Source: Holosporaceae bacterium
GTDB lineage: Bacteria > Pseudomonadota > Alphaproteobacteria > UBA3830
DNA length: 21,464 nucleotides
Direction: 5' to 3'
Assembly: GCA_031276835.1 (NCBI GenBank)
Contig: JAISMI010000050.1
Span: 1 to 21,464 of the forward strand
Each line of letters starts with the position of its first letter. The stretch's first letter is position 1. The notes under the pieces are model-generated. The model ran no database searches, had not been told where the DNA came from, and saw nothing but the letters and a program-made list of their open reading frames with translations. This document shows positions 17,991-21,464 of the stretch, piece by piece. A program made the translations under genes and the position numbers.

Positions 17991-18710
17991 TTACGTGAAT
18001 AGGTATGTGATATCGAAATATTTCAACAGATTTACTCCATGGCGGTCTATGCTCATATTAAGCTGCCACATTTTTACTCCGGCTTCTACGGATTTACAAA
18101 CCGTTTCGCGGATAACTTTACTTTTTTCAGTTGGTTTTGGAACAATAAACGTTGGAGCGTCATACATGAAGCACAACAGCAACGCCGCATTTTCTTTGTT
18201 TTTTAATATGTTTCCCATGTCGGCGACGTGTCTTATGAAGCGTTCGAAATAGGAGGCGCTTCTCTCGGGAATTGGAGCGTTGGAAACGGCGCAGGGCAGA
18301 TACATCAGCGGCATTTTTACTTCGATGTAGGCGTTTTCCAGCTTAAAATCCAGTTTGGAATTTTCAATTTTTTGTTCCCGCAGGATTTTATGACCATTTT
18401 TTGCGATTCCTTCGAGTAGTCCGTTTTTAAAAAAGCGCTCCACGTATCTATTGACGGCGTTTTGATTTATGCCAACCCAGGATCTGGCGTCGTCCACCGA
18501 AATTGCTTCCACGGTGTAGGCGGTTTTTCTTTTTTCATCCGACGACTTGGACAGAAGACACGGTAATCCGTCCATCGAAATATTGCCGATTTTACCGGTG
18601 CTTGGACAATGGCTCTTAAAGGTTTCTCCGTCTTTTTCCACATTCATTATGAAGCGATTGGGGCGCGAAATAATTTTACCCGTTTCCAGAGGCGACGCAA
18701 ATTTATACAT
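17991..18710 (-). CDS. sfsA: SfsA family protein (DNA/RNA nuclease SfsA)
   Basis: A 239-residue member of the SfsA family, first named for stimulating sugar fermentation in E. coli and now viewed as having a nuclease-like fold. Matches to the family consensus are FASPLETGKIISRPNRF at the N-terminus (an OB-like domain), SHCPSTGKIGNI where most members have CPNTG and a Gly-Ser-Met-type continuation, then RKTAYTVEAI and SWVGINQNAVNRYVE. The PD-(D/E)xK-like catalytic core is KLDFKLENAYIEVK, with Asp121, Glu130 and Lys132. The C-terminal part has ERFIRHV and ENAALLLCFMYDAP. ATG 18710 is preceded by GGGAGA at good spacing. Function in the cell is unclear. It ends 39 bases from the end of the AsmA-like gene (convergent) and diverges from the FkbM-type gene. 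Confidence 0.9.
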   Translation of the reverse strand: MYKFASPLETGKIISRPNRFIMNVEKDGETFKSHCPSTGKIGNISMDGLPCLLSKSSDEKRKTAYTVEAISVDDARSWVGINQNAVNRYVERFFKNGLLEGIAKNGHKILREQKIENSKLDFKLENAYIEVKMPLMYLPCAVSNAPIPERSASYFERFIRHVADMGNILKNKENAALLLCFMYDAPTFIVPKPTEKSKVIRETVCKSVEAGVKMWQLNMSIDRHGVNLLKYFDITYLFT

Positions 18711-18746
18711 TTGAAGTTCTCCCTATCTGCGAACAATAAATTTATT

Positions 18747-18796
18747 TTTTCGCATATTTGGGTATTGTTCAATATTTAAAAAATATTATGCGAAAA
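18747..18796. repeat. Nested inverted repeats in the sfsA/FkbM-type intergenic region
   Basis: Outer arms TTTTCGCATA (18747-18756) and TATGCGAAAA (18787-18796) are perfect ten-base inverted repeats. Between them lie a second palindrome TATTGTTCAATA (18763-18774) and an AT-rich one, AATATTTAAAAAATATT (18771-18787). Because the flanking genes diverge, a terminator role is unlikely; an operator for a dimeric regulator, or a leader stem-loop of one transcript, fits better. On the minus strand TTGAAC within the middle palindrome sits 17 bases before AAAAAT and could serve as the sfsA -35. Confidence 0.6.
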
Positions 18797-18816
18797 TAAG
18801 TCGCTTTTCGACGAGA

Positions 18817-18843
18817 TTAACAATTTTATCATTTTTGTATGAT
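18817..18843 (+). promoter_or_regulatory. Possible promoter of the FkbM-type gene
   Basis: TTAACA (18817-18822) and TATGAT (18838-18843) resemble -35 and -10 elements, but the spacing is only 15 bases. Transcription would start near 18850, about 20 bases before the ATG. The gene also has a GGAG Shine-Dalgarno at six-base spacing. Weak, by inspection. Confidence 0.25.
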
Positions 18844-18871
18844 ATTTCTAGGTAAGAAAATGGAGTAAAAA

Positions 18872-19768
18872 ATGACGAAAAAAGCGGCTGAGAACCGATT
18901 AATCTCTTTGAAAAGACTGTTTTTTTGTTTATCCGTTGGGGTATGTTTGGGAATTCTAGTTTTATTGGCCGTCTGCACATTTGATTTCATTGAATCGTTC
19001 AACTTATCCCGCCACATACGGAATGAACATAGAGTCTTAAACGTACTGAAACTAATAGCTCCGAAGGAAGCGGTTGGGATAGGTCTTGTTAGATTGGGTT
19101 TTGATAGGGACGGCGGCTACGTCATGCTAAATGAATTTCCTAAGGACTCCGTTGCCTATAGCTTTGGAGTAGGGGACAACGTTTCATGGGACGCGGACGT
19201 CGCCAAGAGAAATATAGACGTCTATATGTACGATCATACGATAGACGCGCCGCCCTATGACGATGAACATTTTCATTTTTTTCGAATTGGCGTTTGTGGA
19301 AAAAATAACGGCGATAAAAATTTAAAAACTTTTGATCAACTATTGAAAATAAACGGCCATGAGAATAGAAAGAACATAATTCTAAAAATGGACGTCGAAG
19401 GCGCCGAATGGGAATCTCTTGCCGACGCGTCGCCGGAAACGATGGAACGATGCAATCAGATTATAGTGGAATTCCACGATTTAAATCAGGTAATTTATGA
19501 TGAAAAATATAAGATTATTTGCGATCTCTTGCGGAAAATAAATAAAACCCATCAATCCGTTCATTTACATTCCTGCAACTATGCTCCCTATGAAGTGATA
19601 GACGGAGAACCGATACCCCATGTGATGGAAGTAACCTACGCGCGCAGGAGCAATCACAAATTTACAAAAAGTTACAAATGTTATCCGGTGGAAAATCTGG
19701 ACAAACCCAATCATCCGCTTCGTCCGGATTATTTTTTGGGATTTTGCGGAATGCTTGACGGGGAATAA
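18872..19768 (+). CDS. Membrane-anchored FkbM-family methyltransferase
   Basis: A 298-residue protein with a single N-terminal membrane helix (about residues 15-37) followed by a soluble Rossmann-type methyltransferase domain. Visible motifs are VRLGFDRDGGYVML (73-86), a glycine-rich SAM-binding strand AYSFGVGDNVSWD (95-107), DVYMYDHTI (116-124), and IILKMDVEGAEWESL (169-183), the hallmark DVEGAE of the FkbM family. Such enzymes usually O-methylate sugars or polyketides. With kdsB and a glycosyltransferase nearby, a role in modifying surface glycan is a reasonable inference, but no acceptor can be named. The N-terminal anchor is unusual for the family and would tie the enzyme to the membrane; its topology is uncertain. 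The start has GGAG six bases upstream. About 115 bases separate it from tRNA-Leu. Confidence 0.78.
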   Translation: MTKKAAENRLISLKRLFFCLSVGVCLGILVLLAVCTFDFIESFNLSRHIRNEHRVLNVLKLIAPKEAVGIGLVRLGFDRDGGYVMLNEFPKDSVAYSFGVGDNVSWDADVAKRNIDVYMYDHTIDAPPYDDEHFHFFRIGVCGKNNGDKNLKTFDQLLKINGHENRKNIILKMDVEGAEWESLADASPETMERCNQIIVEFHDLNQVIYDEKYKIICDLLRKINKTHQSVHLHSCNYAPYEVIDGEPIPHVMEVTYARRSNHKFTKSYKCYPVENLDKPNHPLRPDYFLGFCGMLDGE

Positions 19769-19845
19769 TTTTTCAATTAAACGAAATAAGTTGCGACCTT
19801 AGGCCTGCGAATTTTTCAGATACATAAAGATATTTGAGAATACTA

Positions 19846-19874
19846 TTGATAGTTTTTACCGCATCTGATATCTA
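19846..19874 (+). promoter_or_regulatory. Possible promoter of tRNA-Leu (and kdsB)
   Basis: TTGATA (19846-19851) lies 17 bases before TATCTA (19869-19874), ten bases ahead of the mature tRNA. The -35 is a good match and the -10 is weak. kdsB begins 26 bases after the tRNA with no promoter visible in between, so both may be transcribed from here. Confidence 0.35.
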
Positions 19875-19884
19875 GATGATTACT

Positions 19885-19971
19885 GCGGTCGTGGCGGAAT
19901 TGGTAGACGCTTAGCGTTGAGGTCGCTATGGGGGAAACCCCGTGGAAGTTCAAGTCTTCTCGACCGCACCA
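19885..19971 (+). tRNA. tRNA-Leu (anticodon GAG)
   Basis: A class II tRNA of 87 bases with encoded CCA (19969-19971). Acceptor GCGGTCG pairs with CGACCGC and the discriminator is A. The D arm is GCG/CGC, the anticodon stem TAGCG/CGCTA with loop TTGAGGT (anticodon GAG, reading CTC and CTT). A long variable arm contains GGGG-GAAA-CCCC, as expected for leucine. The T arm is GGAAG/CTTCT with one G-T pair and loop TTCAAGT. It is complete and looks functional. Confidence 0.96.
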
Positions 19972-19997
19972 ACATAATTTATAAAAGGGTTATCAAT

Positions 19998-20735
19998 ATG
20001 AGGGCTTTAATTATATTGCCGGCGCGCGTTGCGTCAACTCGATTGACCAGAAAAATGTTAGCGGACATAGGCGGAAAACCGTTGATTGTGAGGACGCTTG
20101 AAAGCGCGACAGCGGCGGCTGTTGGAGACGTGATAGTTGCTTGCGACGGTCCGGAAATCGCCGACGTCGTGCAAAATTCAGGAGGAAAAGCGGTCCTGAC
20201 CGATCCAAATTTGCCGTCCGGAACGGATAGAGTTTTTGCGGCTTGGGCCCAGTACGATCCCGATGAAAAATACGAGTTCATAATTAATCTGCAAGGGGAT
20301 TTGCCGTTTATTTCTCCGGAACTTATTCGCGCGGCGGATAAAGTTATAAAAGAAGGCAAATACGATATTTCAACCGTGGCGACGCCCATAAAAGACGATT
20401 CCTACCTAATTGACAGCGTTGTGAAGCCGATCATTGCATTTACGTCGCCCGAAAACGGAAAGGCGTTGTATTTTAGTCGCGCGGCCATTCCTTTTGGAGG
20501 GCCCTACTATCATCATGTGGGAATATACGGTTTTCGCTCCGCCGGATTGCGAAAATTTGTAAATCTTCCTCAAAGTCCTCTAGAAAAAAGAGAAAAACTT
20601 GAGCAGCTTCGGGCCGTGGAAAACGGCATGACCATTGGAATTGCCGTCGTCGATCAGGATCCTCCCATAAGCGTGGATACGGCGGACGATTTAGCCAGAG
20701 CGCGGGAGTATTTCAGCTCTTCGATCGGAAGATAG
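19998..20735 (+). CDS. kdsB: 3-deoxy-manno-octulosonate (Kdo) cytidylyltransferase
   Basis: Cytosolic enzyme that activates Kdo with CTP to CMP-Kdo, the donor for the first inner-core sugar of lipopolysaccharide. The 245 residues show the family motifs LPARVASTRL (7-16), KMLADIGGKPLI (19-30), SGTDRV (74-79), NLQGDLPFI (97-105; most members have a Glu in place of this Leu102), YFSRAAIPF (158-166), HVGIYGFR (173-180), EKLEQLRA (199-206) and ISVDTADD (224-231). The open frame extends upstream into tRNA-Leu, so ATG 19998, preceded by AAGGG, is the true start. The 26-base spacing to the tRNA suggests cotranscription. The gene fits the window's LPS theme (lptFGD). Confidence 0.95.
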   Translation: MRALIILPARVASTRLTRKMLADIGGKPLIVRTLESATAAAVGDVIVACDGPEIADVVQNSGGKAVLTDPNLPSGTDRVFAAWAQYDPDEKYEFIINLQGDLPFISPELIRAADKVIKEGKYDISTVATPIKDDSYLIDSVVKPIIAFTSPENGKALYFSRAAIPFGGPYYHHVGIYGFRSAGLRKFVNLPQSPLEKREKLEQLRAVENGMTIGIAVVDQDPPISVDTADDLARAREYFSSSIGR

Positions 20736-20909
20736 CCATACAAACATGATTCCCTTTTTTTTACAACTCTAAAAATTGTTTTCTCCATTTTTTAAAATTG
20801 CGTTCAATTGCGAGAGGATTTTGCGCATGCAGGCAACCCTGGCTATCAGTCCGCTTTTAATGGTTAGTTCCTAAAGTTATTATGGACGGATAATCTTCAT
20901 GATCCGGCG
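20736..20909. other. Convergent intergenic gap with T8 tract and TTGCG repeats
   Basis: These 174 bases separate kdsB (+) from the glycosyltransferase (-). No coding region is apparent. A run of eight T at 20755-20762 follows a poor GGAA...TTCC pairing and could end the kdsB transcript, but the stem is too weak to call a terminator. TTGCG occurs at 20798, 20808 and 20821, roughly one helical turn apart. No clear hairpin is seen for the leftward transcript. Confidence 0.4.
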
Positions 20910-21464
20910 CTAAAATTGAAGTCCGCAGATCGTAATTACTTTTTCTCCGTAGCGTTTTTTTATGGAAAATAATTTTTCTGGAAAGCTATAACCAATCCAT
21001 TTTTTTACGTAATTGTAGTTTTTATGTTTGAGAGCGCAAATAATGGCGTTGTTTGTGGCAATGTCGATTTTCGACCAAATATCGTTTGCCGTTTCCATTG
21101 ATTTTTGCAAATCGTTTGTGTTCGCGCATACTATTCCAAGACAATGTTCAAAAAAATTTACAAAAGACGCCTGATACTTTTGTTGTAGACCGCGTTTTTT
21201 CATGTATTCAAATATTTCTAGGCAAACAAAAAGATGATCCGTTACTTTCAAAGATTTTGATTTTGTCTCGCCCATGGTTGAATTTTTTCTAATTCTGTAG
21301 TTATAGAGTTTTTTCTCCAAAAAATAGACGTTTTTTGCGCGCGTCATGTATTTCCAATGGTAGGAATTGTCTTCATAAAGCAGTCCTTCTGGAAATGATA
21401 TTTCATACTGGTCGATAATATCTTTACGATAGATTTTATTCCATACGGTAACAGGACAGTTAAG
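20910..21464 (-). CDS. GT2-type glycosyltransferase, 3' part (5' end outside window)
   Basis: The frame is open from the right window edge down to a TAG at 20910-20912, giving the C-terminal 184 residues of a larger protein. The first residues (VTVWNKIYRKDIID...ISFPEGLLYEDNSYHWKYM) match the acceptor-side region of family 2 glycosyltransferases of the EpsH/WcaA kind. The conserved EGLLYED includes the ED pair often assigned the catalytic base. KKLYNYRIRKNSTM is the usual YRxRxxS segment that follows. The C-terminus (FSIKKRYGEKVITICGLQF) also resembles the common ending of such enzymes, so the 3' end is complete. It probably adds a sugar to LPS O-chain or capsule; donor and acceptor cannot be told. 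An ATG at 21347 is internal, because conserved residues lie upstream. Confidence 0.82.
   Translation of the reverse strand, partial: LNCPVTVWNKIYRKDIIDQYEISFPEGLLYEDNSYHWKYMTRAKNVYFLEKKLYNYRIRKNSTMGETKSKSLKVTDHLFVCLEIFEYMKKRGLQQKYQASFVNFFEHCLGIVCANTNDLQKSMETANDIWSKIDIATNNAIICALKHKNYNYVKKWIGYSFPEKLFSIKKRYGEKVITICGLQF

Noticed and set aside
19885..19971. tRNA-Leu as an integration site for a mobile element
   Set aside because: No integrase, no direct repeat of the tRNA 3' end and no foreign-looking cargo seen within the window.
20727..20762. Possible rho-independent terminator after kdsB (GGAA...TTCC then T8)
   Set aside because: Only four base pairs with a 19-base loop; the T-run alone is expected in AT-rich DNA.
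20820..20880. Possible degenerate tRNA-like segment with GGTTAGTTCC
   Set aside because: No acceptor, D or anticodon stems could be paired around it.

Overview
This window is an ordinary chromosomal stretch from an AT-leaning alphaproteobacterium. Gene content and order point there: holC-ndk, the set DUF2066-like protein / CDP-alcohol phosphatidyltransferase / AI-2E permease / DnaA-like Hda, the lptF-lptG-lptD and surA-rsmA groups, a divergent yqgE/dsbD pair, a long AsmA/DUF3971-type protein, sfsA and kdsB. Short gaps, overlapping genes, non-ATG starts and a missing pdxA between surA and rsmA hint at a streamlined, perhaps host-associated lineage (Holosporales or a reduced gut alphaproteobacterium). 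I cannot choose between these by eye. No phage, transposon, CRISPR array, toxin-antitoxin pair or rRNA gene was found, and no intergenic gap exceeds 300 bases.

Layout. Bases 2-3579 (+) form one tight run: the end of holC, ndk, a small exported DUF2066-like protein, a CDP-alcohol phosphatidyltransferase, an AI-2E-type permease and hda, with gaps of 5-8 bases or overlaps. It meets, tail to tail and overlapping by 12 bases, the leftward operon lptF-lptG-lptD (7805 to 3568), which encodes the LPS transport permease pair and the outer-membrane LPS translocon. A compact divergent promoter region near 7806-7841 separates it from rightward surA-rsmA (7913-10058). SurA is the chaperone that helps fold LptD-type outer-membrane proteins, so the two arms are functionally linked. 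A tRNA-Val(CAC) follows, then yqgE (-) and a DsbD-like disulfide reductase (+), then ligA (+) and a 1136-residue membrane-anchored AsmA-like protein (+). sfsA (-) and a membrane-anchored FkbM-type methyltransferase (+) diverge from a palindrome-rich 161-base gap. The right end has tRNA-Leu(GAG), kdsB (CMP-Kdo synthesis, feeding LPS core) and the 3' part of a leftward GT2-type glycosyltransferase cut by the window edge.

The theme is outer-membrane construction: Kdo activation, LPS transport, outer-membrane protein folding, periplasmic thiol reduction, phospholipid-type membrane proteins and surface-glycan modification. Replication and repair genes (holC, hda, ligA) are mixed in. I found no clear undescribed system. 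The best leads are the shared palindromic -10 between lptF and surA, the nested inverted repeats between sfsA and the FkbM-type gene, the rearranged lpt/surA/rsmA order without pdxA, and an 80-residue charged tail on the AsmA-like protein.
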